A DNA stretch of 25,561 nt, taken from JANNYA01 sp031409855. Its GTDB lineage: Bacteria > Pseudomonadota > Gammaproteobacteria > Xanthomonadales > SZUA-5. The number at the start of each line of letters is the position of its first letter. The stretch's first letter is position 1. The DNA lies in contig JANNYA010000029.1 in NCBI GenBank assembly GCA_031409855.1, positions 1 through 25,561 of the forward strand, written 5' to 3'. Below the pieces are notes generated by a model. It was not told the DNA's origin and did no database searches. It was given only the letters and a program-made list of their open reading frames with translations. Shown in pieces: positions 14,669 to 23,269 of the stretch. The translations under genes and the position numbers were made by a program.

Positions 14669-17600
14669 TTAGCTCGCCAATTTCAACAACAGCTGACGCA
14701 CTAACCAATACTCGTGCAAGGGTTGTAGTAATTCCTTAGCCTGTAAACGCGCATCCTCAGCGGCGCTGATTTGGCCCAATGCCTGTGCAAGCTGCATTTG
14801 TACCACTAATGCCTGCGCCTTTTCGAAGGTTGGCGGTACCAAAGCCGGGTCTATGCTTTGATAACCCTCAAGCGCTTTTGTAATCAAAACCTGCGCCGCG
14901 ACTAGGTTCCCAAGCGCTTGATAAATTTGCGCCGCGCGCCACTGGCAGCCGGCCATCGTAAGCTTCGATTGCGGTGTTTGCTCAAGCTTACTCGCCTCAA
15001 CCAAGCAAACTTCAATGTCGGCAAGTGCTGCTTGCGATTCCCCTAGCGCAAGCCAAGCCATCGAGCGCTCACGCAATGGCCCGATCACCACATTTTTTGC
15101 TTGCTTATTCATAATCACTGATGCGCGGCCAAAAACTTCTGCAGCCTGAGCGTTGTGATCCTGCATACGCAACGAGGTCGCCTGTTCAAACAGCACCATA
15201 GCCATCGCAGGATGCGGTGCGTTGGCATCCGGAAATAACGTATTAAACACTGATAAGACGTCCACTAGTTCTTGGTCTGCGACACTAAAGCGCCCAAGAT
15301 CACGCTCGGTACGGGCTAAATTGAGTTGCGTAAACGCGACCTCAACATTGAGCTGACCCATGGCATCACGGCGGAGCTGATACGCCTGTTTAAACAATGC
15401 ATTTGCCTGTACCAACCGCCCCATTTTGCTCAAGGCAAAGGCAAGATTGCTGGTGCTACCCGCGATCTCAGTGCTTGATGCACCATGATCTGTTCGCAAC
15501 TTCAACGCCACAGTCAACTTTTCTGCGGCCAATTTGAAGTCAAGCTCGTCATTTAAAATGCTACCCCAAATATTTAGCGTTACCGCTTGTTCCAAAGGTG
15601 GCGCCGTTATCGCTTCTTGTAGAATTTTGGCGCGAGCAAGAGCCAATAACGCGCTTTTGGCGTCGTCCATATCGGCAAGCACGCGTGCCAATTCTAATTC
15701 GACTTCAATTGTGAGTTTCTTTTGTTGGGACGCACCGAGTATTGCTTTTGCTTGAAGCAGCGCCGCCTTTGCCGACTCCATAGCACTCAATTGCCGATAA
15801 GTTTTCGCAATCGTCAACAGCAAAGTCGCGCGCGCAATGGGCGCGTCGCCTAGTTTGCTGCCCAGCTGCGTGACGCCGGCATCCAAGACATCGCGCACGC
15901 TTAAATCTTTGCCCTTCGAGCGGTTTGGATCCGCCGTGGCGAACAAATCCTGCCAAAATTCACCGAGCGCACCGGCACTTTTCGCCTCGATATTGGCACG
16001 CGCGGTTTCCAAAGCTAAGGCCTGACTGCGCTTACTCAATTGGTGCGCCTGCCAAAACGCAAACGCCAAAATCGCTCCTAGGCCCACAATGAGCCAGCGC
16101 AAACGCGTGTTGCCGCGTTTTTGGTTGGCAGCACTGGCTTTTGCCAATTGCGCCGCCGCCATTTGCTGTTCAGCCAATTCTTGCGCTTGCGTCAGTTCAC
16201 GCTGATGGCGCTCGCGTTCTTGTAGCTCAACTAAATCTTGCGCACGAATCGCTTGTACTAGATAGCCCGACTCGGCTTCGGTCAAGGCGACATCGGTCTG
16301 CAGCAAGAGCGGGCGAAATTGTGCCAGGCGATTGCCCGCCAACAGAAAGCTGGGATCCTGGGCATTGCCGCGCCACAAAGTTCCGGCGTCATTGAGCTGG
16401 CGCTGCAGCCGTAAATCCGCGCGCGAAGCACTAAGCCAGTCGCGCAAACGCGACCAACTGCGCAATAGCGCTTCGTGCGCGACTTCAATGGTGGACTCGT
16501 GTGAGGCGGCGTCGCGATCAAAAGTTAATAGCCGGGCTTTGGCAAATTCAGCAATCGCGGTGGCGCTTGCGGCAGCCGCTTCCGGCGTTTGTTGCAAAGC
16601 GGCAATTTCGCTTTGACGCGTGCGTCGGCGCGTATCTTCGCTGCCCTCGCCTAAGGTTGTTAGGCGCAGGAACAGCTGACGCGCGGCGTCTTTGGCTGTC
16701 GCATTCAGGCCTGCATAAGCGCTTTCTGCGCGTCCGGCAAGCGCGCCGCGCACACCACCCATGGCGCGAAAAGCGGATAATTTCAGCTCGCGATCTTTGC
16801 GGCGTAAAAACAGCTCGCTCAGGGCATATTGCAGCAGCGGCAAAGCGCCTAACTGGTCGCGCACTTCGTCCAAAATCGCCGCAACCAAACCCGCTTCAAA
16901 CATCAGCCCAATGCGCCGCGCTGGGCCGACGATCGCACGCTCAAGCTCATCAAGCGACATGGCGGGCACCAGCACCATGCGTTCGCGCGCGATTTCGGCT
17001 AAATCTGGATACTGTAACGGCCGGTCTAAAAAATCCGCACGCAGGGTAAAAACCACGCGCAAGCGGCTATTGGCATCCATCAGCGCCGTGGTGATCGCGG
17101 CAATCCAAGCGCGGCGTTGCACCTCATCGCTGCACAAAGTGAATAACTCTTCAAATTGATCAACTACTAACAGCAATTCGCAATCCGGCTCATTCGGCAG
17201 GCAGCGATCAATCGCGCGGCTCAAGCCAAAACTATCGCGACTTAGCATTGCGCCGATATCGAATTCACGCACCGACACGCGCCCAAGTGCGGCAATCAAG
17301 CTTGCAAACGGATCAACGCCCGGCACCAAAGTGGTGATAAACCACTTCTTACTTCCACGGATCGCGCCCTGGCGCAATGCCGGAATGAGACCCGCCCGCA
17401 CCACCGAAGACTTGCCGCTGCCGGAGGCACCCACCACCATGAGCGCCCGCGTCAAAATAGCCCGATCAGTCAGCTTTACAATAAACTCCTCAATTAACGC
17501 CTCGCGCCCGAAAAAATTGCGCGCGTCACCCTCATCAAACGAGGCTAAACCTAGATACGGATTGTCCACATCTAGAAATTGCATCAAGGTGCTCGACGTT

Positions 17601-18913
17601 GGTGTCGCGAAATCACCGATCGCCAGCCGCGCGCCGCCCATCCACGTGGCTTCACTGCCGCGAAATGCTGCTTCTAGCTCGTTGACAAAGCTCAACGCAT
17701 CTTGTGGACGCAGCGCCGCATCCTTTTCCAACGCGCGCGCCACCACAACATTGATCGCCTCCGGCAAATCCGGCAAGAATTCGCTCAACTTGGGCGGAAC
17801 TTCGTGCAAATGCTGCGCGATGATGTTGGCCGCTTGCGTCGAGGCAAAGGGCCTGCGCCCGGTAATCAACTCAAACGCGACCAAACCCAGCGCATAGACG
17901 TCGGTTGCAGGGCTCACCACATCACCGCGCAACTGCTCGGGCGCGCAATAAGCCAGCGAGCCAACGACTTCGCCAAAAACGCTGCGGCCGCTGTCATCAT
18001 TTAACTGTTTGGCCACACCAAAATCCGCCAAACAGGCATTGCCCGCTTCATCCAGCAAAATATTTGCCGGTTTAAAATCACGGTGCACCACACCCGCGCG
18101 ATGCGCTGCGGTGAGCGCCTGCGCGACTTGATGCAAAATTGGCAATAGCCGCAACGGTGCGACCTGTACCGGCTGCTTACCCGGTTCTGCCACGTCGTCG
18201 TGCGCTTTCAAATACTGTGACAATGAGCCGCGCTTAAGCAGGCGCATCACCATAAACGCGGCACCCGGCTGGCGCCAAAAGTCATACAGCGGCACGATGT
18301 GCGGGTGCTCCAAGCGCGCCACCAACTCCGCCTCGGCCTCAAAACGACGAATGAATTCCGCATCGTCCGCCAGTTCAGGGCGCACCACTTTGATTGCGAC
18401 ATCCCGTCCAACGCTTATTTGACGTGCGCGATACACCGCGCCAAAGCCACCCTCGCCTATTTTCTCAATAAACTCATAACCACGCAGATTGCGCCCAATA
18501 AACCCGTCTTCCGCTGCTAGCGCCGGGTTCCCACGCACTTCGGTATCGACGCGGGTTTCGCTGCTGGCGTCGCGCATTGGCGCGAAATCTGCCTGGGTTT
18601 CACCCAGCGCAACACTTTCGATTGAAGGCTGAGCGCCAGCGTCAATGGGCAGCTGCGTTGCCTCCACGTTCGCTGCTAACGCGTTCGGCACAGATATCCC
18701 GAACTCGCGTGCCACCGTCGCCAGCAAAGATTCATTTGGGCGAAACTCGGCACGTTCAAGCTTGCTGAGCACCAGCGGTGCGATGCCAAGCAGCTTTGCC
18801 ATTTCGCGTTGATTCAAGCCACGCGCACGCCGCGCGGCTTTAAGCGCATCAGCAAATTTATAAAGGTTTATTTGAGGGGGTTCGAGCATCAAACTAAAAC
18901 TAACCTTTGCCAT
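14669..18913 (-). CDS. Xre helix-turn-helix / Ser-Thr kinase / STAND-type ATPase / TPR membrane protein
   Basis: A 1414-aa multi-domain signalling protein. From ATG 18913: an Xre/Cro-type helix-turn-helix (about 19-76, ALKAARRARGLNQREMAKLLG...LSKLERAEFRPNE); a Hanks-type kinase with GEGGFG (153-158), VAIK lysine 175, HRDFKPAN (277-284) and DFG (297-299); and a novel-STAND-like NTPase opening NPYLGLASF with FFGRE. That NTPase has Walker A GASGSGKS (495-502) and Walker B LLLVVDQFEELF (580-591), then a helical arm. One membrane helix follows (about 938-955). The C-terminal region of roughly 460 residues is helical and TPR-like, opening after LSVRDVLDAGV. Topology puts HTH, kinase and ATPase inside and the TPR-like part outside. 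Other starts are TTG 18925 and ATG 18889; none has a good ribosome binding site. Confidence 0.9.
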   Translation of the reverse strand: MAKVSFSLMLEPPQINLYKFADALKAARRARGLNQREMAKLLGIAPLVLSKLERAEFRPNESLLATVAREFGISVPNALAANVEATQLPIDAGAQPSIESVALGETQADFAPMRDASSETRVDTEVRGNPALAAEDGFIGRNLRGYEFIEKIGEGGFGAVYRARQISVGRDVAIKVVRPELADDAEFIRRFEAEAELVARLEHPHIVPLYDFWRQPGAAFMVMRLLKRGSLSQYLKAHDDVAEPGKQPVQVAPLRLLPILHQVAQALTAAHRAGVVHRDFKPANILLDEAGNACLADFGVAKQLNDDSGRSVFGEVVGSLAYCAPEQLRGDVVSPATDVYALGLVAFELITGRRPFASTQAANIIAQHLHEVPPKLSEFLPDLPEAINVVVARALEKDAALRPQDALSFVNELEAAFRGSEATWMGGARLAIGDFATPTSSTLMQFLDVDNPYLGLASFDEGDARNFFGREALIEEFIVKLTDRAILTRALMVVGASGSGKSSVVRAGLIPALRQGAIRGSKKWFITTLVPGVDPFASLIAALGRVSVREFDIGAMLSRDSFGLSRAIDRCLPNEPDCELLLVVDQFEELFTLCSDEVQRRAWIAAITTALMDANSRLRVVFTLRADFLDRPLQYPDLAEIARERMVLVPAMSLDELERAIVGPARRIGLMFEAGLVAAILDEVRDQLGALPLLQYALSELFLRRKDRELKLSAFRAMGGVRGALAGRAESAYAGLNATAKDAARQLFLRLTTLGEGSEDTRRRTRQSEIAALQQTPEAAAASATAIAEFAKARLLTFDRDAASHESTIEVAHEALLRSWSRLRDWLSASRADLRLQRQLNDAGTLWRGNAQDPSFLLAGNRLAQFRPLLLQTDVALTEAESGYLVQAIRAQDLVELQERERHQRELTQAQELAEQQMAAAQLAKASAANQKRGNTRLRWLIVGLGAILAFAFWQAHQLSKRSQALALETARANIEAKSAGALGEFWQDLFATADPNRSKGKDLSVRDVLDAGVTQLGSKLGDAPIARATLLLTIAKTYRQLSAMESAKAALLQAKAILGASQQKKLTIEVELELARVLADMDDAKSALLALARAKILQEAITAPPLEQAVTLNIWGSILNDELDFKLAAEKLTVALKLRTDHGASSTEIAGSTSNLAFALSKMGRLVQANALFKQAYQLRRDAMGQLNVEVAFTQLNLARTERDLGRFSVADQELVDVLSVFNTLFPDANAPHPAMAMVLFEQATSLRMQDHNAQAAEVFGRASVIMNKQAKNVVIGPLRERSMAWLALGESQAALADIEVCLVEASKLEQTPQSKLTMAGCQWRAAQIYQALGNLVAAQVLITKALEGYQSIDPALVPPTFEKAQALVVQMQLAQALGQISAAEDARLQAKELLQPLHEYWLVRQLLLKLAS

Positions 18914-18920
18914 CTTTATT

Positions 18921-18937
18921 GGCAAGTTTAGCTTGCC
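18921..18937. promoter_or_regulatory. Palindrome at the start of the kinase/STAND gene, candidate operator
   Basis: GGCAAG (18921-18926), a 5-nt spacer, then CTTGCC (18932-18937) form a perfect 17-bp interrupted palindrome. It lies just upstream of ATG 18913 and overlaps the alternative TTG start at 18925. Xre-family regulators usually bind such dyads, and the gene itself encodes an Xre domain, so autoregulation is possible. This role is inference only. Confidence 0.4.
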
Positions 18938-18968
18938 CGAACCAACCTCCCAAATATTTCACCAAAAC

Positions 18969-19664
18969 CTATGCCGGGTGACTGTCCCATGCTTGCTCAA
19001 TCCACTCTTGCATCGCGGGCAGCTGATAAATGCTCTCGATGTAGCCGCGCTCAACGGGCCCAACCGCGACCGCGTAACTGCGAAAGCGGGTTGCCACCGG
19101 CGCATAAAAGCAATCGGCTATTGAGAATTCACCGAACAAGTACGGGCCACCAAAACGACCTAACAGCTCGCGCCAGAGTGCGCAGATGCGCCGAATATCG
19201 GCCTGGGTCGCGTCATTGGCTTCAATCATCTCGGGCTCACGCAATACATTCATCGGCATTTGCTGCCTTAAACTAGCGAAGCCTGAATGCATTTCCGCCA
19301 CCACCGAGCGCGCCAGGCCGCGCATTGCTAGGTCTTTCGGCCAAGCACGGCCGTCGAGAAAGCGCTCGTTGACGTATTCACAAATCGCCAAACTGTCCCA
19401 AATAATTTGCCCCCCGCCTTGCACGGAATGGTCGTGCAAGGCGGGCACTTTACCGGTGGGTGAAAGCGGCGCAACTTGCTCTTTAAAGCGGCTGACGGGC
19501 GTGGCATAGGCGTCATCAAACTGCAGCAGCGTTTCATTGAACGGCACTTGGTAGTGCGTCAGCAGCAACCAAGGGCGCAACGACCAAGACGAAAACGCCT
19601 TAGTACCAACAATCAAGGTTGGCGCGGAACCGGATGCGGCTGCGGATGGAGATGTTTGCGGCAT
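18969..19664 (-). CDS. Glutathione S-transferase family protein
   Basis: A 231-aa cytosolic protein. After a short Ala/Ser-rich lead, the thioredoxin-fold domain starts with LIVGTKAFSSWSLRPWLLL (about 18-36), where a Ser of the SSWS motif is the likely glutathione-activating residue. SPTGKVPALHD (about 68-78) holds the cis-proline, and IIWDSLAICEYVNERF (about 88-103) the glutathione-binding Asp-Ser pair. The C-terminal domain is helical with GEFSIADCFYAPVATRF, the usual family N-capping region. An AAGGA precedes the ATG. The gene is between an exported repeat protein and the kinase/STAND gene, all on the minus strand. The substrate is unknown; maleylacetoacetate-isomerase-like activity is an alternative but less likely. 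Confidence 0.92.
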   Translation of the reverse strand: MPQTSPSAAASGSAPTLIVGTKAFSSWSLRPWLLLTHYQVPFNETLLQFDDAYATPVSRFKEQVAPLSPTGKVPALHDHSVQGGGQIIWDSLAICEYVNERFLDGRAWPKDLAMRGLARSVVAEMHSGFASLRQQMPMNVLREPEMIEANDATQADIRRICALWRELLGRFGGPYLFGEFSIADCFYAPVATRFRSYAVAVGPVERGYIESIYQLPAMQEWIEQAWDSHPA

Positions 19665-19772
19665 GAGGCTGTCCTTTTTTATCTAAGTGAGGAAATATTA
19701 TGCTGCGAATCGTTAGTTTCCCATTGTTTGAGCAATCGCTGAAAAGAATCGACGCACTGTGCCAGCGACCGA

Positions 19773-22250
19773 TCACTCGAAACCGTTGGCGAAGATGATC
19801 TCGCCGTTGGTGGTGTGGGTCTCCAGCCCTGAACCGCTGTACGCGTGGACGATAGAGCCGATGTATTCCCCAGTTACGGTTGCCGGACCGCTGTTGAGGA
19901 ATACGATGCTGCAAGAGAAATTGGCCGTTGTCCCCGAGGTCATTGTTGGGGTCGTATCCACGCAGCTTTCGCCGCCGCTAGCGATGAAGCGCACTTGGCC
20001 GTCCGACGGTACGGCGGAAGCACTTAACGTTGCCGTGAAGTTGACCGGCTGGCCGACAACGGAGGGATCCGGGGTATCACCGACGATGCTGATCGCGGTC
20101 GCAAACCCGGTGCGCTGCAAAACCACCGAGTTGCTCACCGGTTGGCCGACCGCGAGCTGATTGCGCAAGGCGTCATAGCCAAACACCTGAGGAAAGGGCT
20201 GTTTTGCCACCGCGCCCAGCACACTGTGGCTGCTGTTCAACGGGCCGATCACACTACCGTTGGACAAGCCAAGGGTGATCGCGCCAGCAAACTCCGCTGC
20301 ACCGTTGTTCCAAAACGGACTTACCACCACGAAGTTGCCGTTGCTCTGCGCAGTCACGCTTGAAAAACCGATTAGATCATTTTCCGCGCTACCGACTAGG
20401 GAGTTGTCTGGCGAAATAAAACCCGTGATCCCGCTACTACCTGAGCCTAAAGTCACCGCGCCGACTTTCTCTATGGCGCCATTGGCCCAGTTCGGAGTCG
20501 AAACTACATAGTCGCCGTTGCTCAAAGCAATCGCACGAGCCACGCCATCGAAAGCGCGGCTACCGACTAAAGAATTGGCTGGCGAGACGACACCCATCAC
20601 CCCGCTGGTACCCGAGCCAAAGGTTGCCGCGCCGGCACCCATAGCGGTGCCAAGCACCCATTGCGGACTGTTGACTACGTAATTTCCGTTGGTCAGAGCG
20701 GTTACGCCAAAGCGGCTGACCCTGCTGCCAGCACCACTGCCGATTAGCGAGTTACCTGGCGAAACGACACCAATGATCCCACTGCTGCCCAAACTGAAGG
20801 TCGCAGCACCTACGTCCACAATAGCACCGTTATCCCACTCTGGACTGCTAACTACATAGTTGCCGTTGATCAGTGCCGTTACAATGATACCGATGGAATC
20901 GCCCGCGCTGCTGCCTACTAGCGAGTTCGCGGGTGACGCCACGCCGGTGATCCCGCTGCTACCCAAGCCGAAAGTCACCGCGCCTGCGCTTATCGCCGGG
21001 CCGTTATTCCAGCGGGGACTGAGAACCACATAGTTACCGTTCGTCAGCGCCGTCACGCCATTGAAGCCGACGAAATCGTCGGTACTGCTGCCAACCAGCG
21101 AGTTGGTTGGCGAGACCACGCCGATGACCCCGCTGCTGCCCGAACTGAAAGTCGCGGCACCAGCATTAACAGTCGGGCCATTGTCCCAAAACGGACTGCA
21201 GACAACGTAGTTACCATTGCTCAAAGCTATCGCGCCGCCGACGACATCGTCCGCACTGCTGCCAACCAATGAGTTGGCTGTTGATACCACGCCGACTATG
21301 CCGCTAACACCCGAACCGAAAGTCGCTGCGCCAACGTTCTCTGTTGCGCCGTTGTCCCAAGGCGGACTGCCTACCACATAGTTACCGTTCGACAATGCCG
21401 TCACGAAATTGCCGACGCCATCGTTTGTGCTGCTTCCCACCAAAGAATTGCTTGGTGAGACGAGCCCGCTGATGCCGCTCGTACCCAAGCCGAAAGTCGC
21501 CGCGCCAGCTTCCCTCGCGGAGCCATTATTCCAACTCGTACTGCTGACTACGTAGTTGCCGTTGCTCAGCGCTACCACCAAATTATTGCCGACGCGGTCT
21601 TCCCTGCTGCCGCCGACCAACGAGTTGGCTGGCGAGACCACGCCGATCACCCCGCTGCTGCCCAATCCGAAAGTCGCGGCACCAGCGTTCACTGACGTGC
21701 CATTGTCCCAAAACGCACTGCGGACGACGTAGTTGCCGTTGTTCAATGCCATCACACCGAAACTGCTGACCCAATCGTTCGTGCTGCTGCCGACCAGCGA
21801 GTTGGCAGCCGAGACCACGCCAATGACCCCGCGACTGCTCGAGCCAAAAGTCGCCGCACCTGCGTTCACTATCCCACCGTTATCCCACTCCGGGCTGCTA
21901 ATCACGTAGTTGCCGTTGCTCAGCACCACCATATCACCATTGCCGATCCGGTCATTCGCGCTGCTTCCGCGCAGGGTGCTGATCAGGGTGCCATTGGGTC
22001 GATAAAGATAAACAGCTCCGACATCGGCAATGGGACCTGCGTCAAAGCCTGGGTCGGTAACGACAATGTTGCCATTGGGCAAGGTGGTCACGCCGCTGCC
22101 GAACGCACCGCTGTTGGCTGGTCCGTTGATGGTGAATTGCGCAGCCTGTGCGCTGCCGGCCAGCAAAATTGGGGCCAACGCTGCAAAGGTCACGATTGAT
22201 AAGGCAGTAGCGCCCGGCAGAAACGATTCAAAAAAAGGTGTGGGCGTCAT
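19773..22250 (-). CDS. Exported repeat protein (DUF5650-like repeats, Ig-like domain) with C-terminal NGFE
   Basis: An 825-aa secreted protein. The signal peptide ends at about residue 36 (SAQA|AQF). Residues 54 to about 690 contain some eleven repeats of 57-59 residues; nine are well conserved. The consensus is (V/A)xALSNGNYVVxSPxWDNG...AGAATFGxGxSGVIGVVSPxNSLVGSSxxDxVG, split here by variable positions. I associate this with the DUF5650-type repeat of large haemagglutinin-like proteins, and it probably forms a beta-propeller or solenoid. After it comes an Ig-like domain (about 715-810, GQPVNFTATLSA...GQVRFIASG...GTTANFSCSI). The protein ends GEIIFANGFE with no membrane segment. ATG 22250 has a weak ribosome binding site. 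A surface or matrix role is plausible; the ligand is unknown. Confidence 0.88.
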   Translation of the reverse strand: MTPTPFFESFLPGATALSIVTFAALAPILLAGSAQAAQFTINGPANSGAFGSGVTTLPNGNIVVTDPGFDAGPIADVGAVYLYRPNGTLISTLRGSSANDRIGNGDMVVLSNGNYVISSPEWDNGGIVNAGAATFGSSSRGVIGVVSAANSLVGSSTNDWVSSFGVMALNNGNYVVRSAFWDNGTSVNAGAATFGLGSSGVIGVVSPANSLVGGSREDRVGNNLVVALSNGNYVVSSTSWNNGSAREAGAATFGLGTSGISGLVSPSNSLVGSSTNDGVGNFVTALSNGNYVVGSPPWDNGATENVGAATFGSGVSGIVGVVSTANSLVGSSADDVVGGAIALSNGNYVVCSPFWDNGPTVNAGAATFSSGSSGVIGVVSPTNSLVGSSTDDFVGFNGVTALTNGNYVVLSPRWNNGPAISAGAVTFGLGSSGITGVASPANSLVGSSAGDSIGIIVTALINGNYVVSSPEWDNGAIVDVGAATFSLGSSGIIGVVSPGNSLIGSGAGSRVSRFGVTALTNGNYVVNSPQWVLGTAMGAGAATFGSGTSGVMGVVSPANSLVGSRAFDGVARAIALSNGDYVVSTPNWANGAIEKVGAVTLGSGSSGITGFISPDNSLVGSAENDLIGFSSVTAQSNGNFVVVSPFWNNGAAEFAGAITLGLSNGSVIGPLNSSHSVLGAVAKQPFPQVFGYDALRNQLAVGQPVSNSVVLQRTGFATAISIVGDTPDPSVVGQPVNFTATLSASAVPSDGQVRFIASGGESCVDTTPTMTSGTTANFSCSIVFLNSGPATVTGEYIGSIVHAYSGSGLETHTTNGEIIFANGFE
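20180..22091 (-). repeat. In-gene array of about eleven 171-177-bp coding repeats
   Basis: The DNA shows repeated blocks such as TACGTAGTTGCCGTTG (plus strand) about every 174 bp. Each encodes one 57-59-residue unit. The first and last units are diverged. Amino-acid conservation is higher than nucleotide identity between units, which indicates old duplication kept by selection and not very recent expansion. Confidence 0.85.
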
Positions 22251-22349
22251 AGCGGATGCTCAAGAGATTAAGTGAGAAGTATGGGCTAACCCGGAACGGC
22301 AAAACGACACTCAATCAAACAAAACGTTTTCTCATGCGGTATTGACGCT

Positions 22350-22377
22350 TAAATCAAACCCAGTTTAGGTTGATTTA
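22350..22377. other. Inverted repeat at the 3' end of the RnfB-like gene
   Basis: TAAATCAA (22350-22357) and TTGATTTA (22370-22377) form 8-bp arms; the right arm includes the gene's stop codon. No T-run follows on the minus strand, so it is a weak candidate for transcript end or stability, not a clear terminator. Confidence 0.3.
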
Positions 22378-22926
22378 GACCTTACCCAGGCGCAATGCAA
22401 TGCGCTTTGCTTCAATTTTGGCCGCCTGTTCCTGCGCACGTTCCAGCAATCGCTGTTCGCGTGCACCGAAGCGCTGACGTGCCAAGCTTGATTCAGCATC
22501 GGACAAGCGTGCGCGACCATCCGGGCGCAGCTCAATGCAATCCACCGGGCACGCCGGAATACACAGCTCGCAGCCCGTACACTCAGATGCAATGACACTG
22601 TGCATGCGTTTCGTCGCGCCGATAATGGCATCTACCGGACAAACCTGAATGCACTTGGTGCAGCCGATGCACAAATCTTCCAGCACAAAAGCCACGCGCA
22701 CAGGTTGCTCAACGCCATTTACGGGATTGAGCGGCAGCGGTTCGACGTGCAAAAGTGCTGCAAGCGCTGAAATGGTTTGCCTGCCGCCCGGTGGACACTG
22801 ATTAATCGCCGCTGCACCAGCTGCAATCGCCTGCGCATAGGGCAAACAGCCCTGAAAACCACAGCGCGTGCATTGTGTTTGCGGTAATAGTGCATTGATG
22901 GCGTGGGCGTCGGCTAATTTGTGCAC
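22375..22926 (-). CDS. RnfB/RsxB-like ferredoxin, stand-alone and without membrane anchor
   Basis: A 183-aa iron-sulfur protein. The first cluster domain has Cys19, Cys22, Cys27 and Cys44 (CTRCGFQGC ... CPPGG), the pattern of the RnfB Fe-S domain. Two ferredoxin-type 4Fe-4S motifs follow: Cys86/89/92/96 (CIGCTKCIQVCP) and Cys116/119/122/126 (CTGCELCIPACP). RnfB of the membrane complex starts with a hydrophobic helix, which is missing here, and no other rnf genes are in view. A GTG start at 22926 is supported by GGAGG 8 nt upstream (22935-22939). The C-terminus is a charged helix (REQRLLERAQEQAAKIEAKR). It probably transfers electrons in the cytoplasm to an unknown partner. Confidence 0.9.
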   Translation of the reverse strand: MHKLADAHAINALLPQTQCTRCGFQGCLPYAQAIAAGAAAINQCPPGGRQTISALAALLHVEPLPLNPVNGVEQPVRVAFVLEDLCIGCTKCIQVCPVDAIIGATKRMHSVIASECTGCELCIPACPVDCIELRPDGRARLSDAESSLARQRFGAREQRLLERAQEQAAKIEAKRIALRLGKV

Positions 22927-23269
22927 CTCAATCGCCTCCGGGTTGCGGCTTCATTTTCGAAGTCGATTTCATTGTGCATTGTTCACTCTTATTTTTGGTC
23001 AACAGCGAGTTGGACATTTAAGACATGGCGCAAACAGCTCCCTGTCCACGCCCATTGTGAGGATATCCTCCAATAGGGTCTGCCACAAATTGCCCAACGG
23101 GTGTGTTTTCAACCGATGCAGTGATCGGATTAATTTGTTTTGGCTCAAGCATTTCGATCCCGCAGGGATCGCAGAAGGTAGCCGGTGCGTCGCAGGCGCA
23201 AAGCGCCGAAGACCACCGGAAACATTGCAAACGCCATTCCGACCCCGGCAGGGGTCGCACAGGCGACCA
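22927..23269. other. 343-bp gene-free stretch between the ferredoxin and pseudouridine synthase genes
   Basis: The left part (22927-23150) carries the ferredoxin ribosome binding site (22935-22939) and little else that I can identify. The right part is a cluster of palindromes described separately. Open frames crossing it on either strand have no protein-like character. Confidence 0.6.
23156..23267. repeat. Cluster of short palindromes, REP-like
   Basis: At least five inverted repeats stand in a row: GATCCC/GGGATC (23156-23170), CCGGT/ACCGG (23182-23219), an inner GGCGC/GCGCC (23195-23207), GACCCC/GGGGTC (23241-23256) and GTCGC/GCGAC (23254-23267). The block GGTAGCCGGTG...ACCACCGG has the style of dispersed extragenic palindromes. 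It ends 3 nt from the pseudouridine synthase stop codon and may also act as a transcript end or stability element. There is no second copy in this window. Confidence 0.7.

Noticed and set aside
16501..17897. Several long plus-strand frames (up to 188 codons) opposite the kinase/STAND gene
   Set aside because: They are antisense shadows of a gene with clear motifs; their composition is Arg/Ser/Ala-rich with no recognisable domain.
22350..22377. Considered as a rho-independent terminator for the ferredoxin gene
   Set aside because: The stem is AT-rich and no T-run follows; kept only as a weak inverted repeat.
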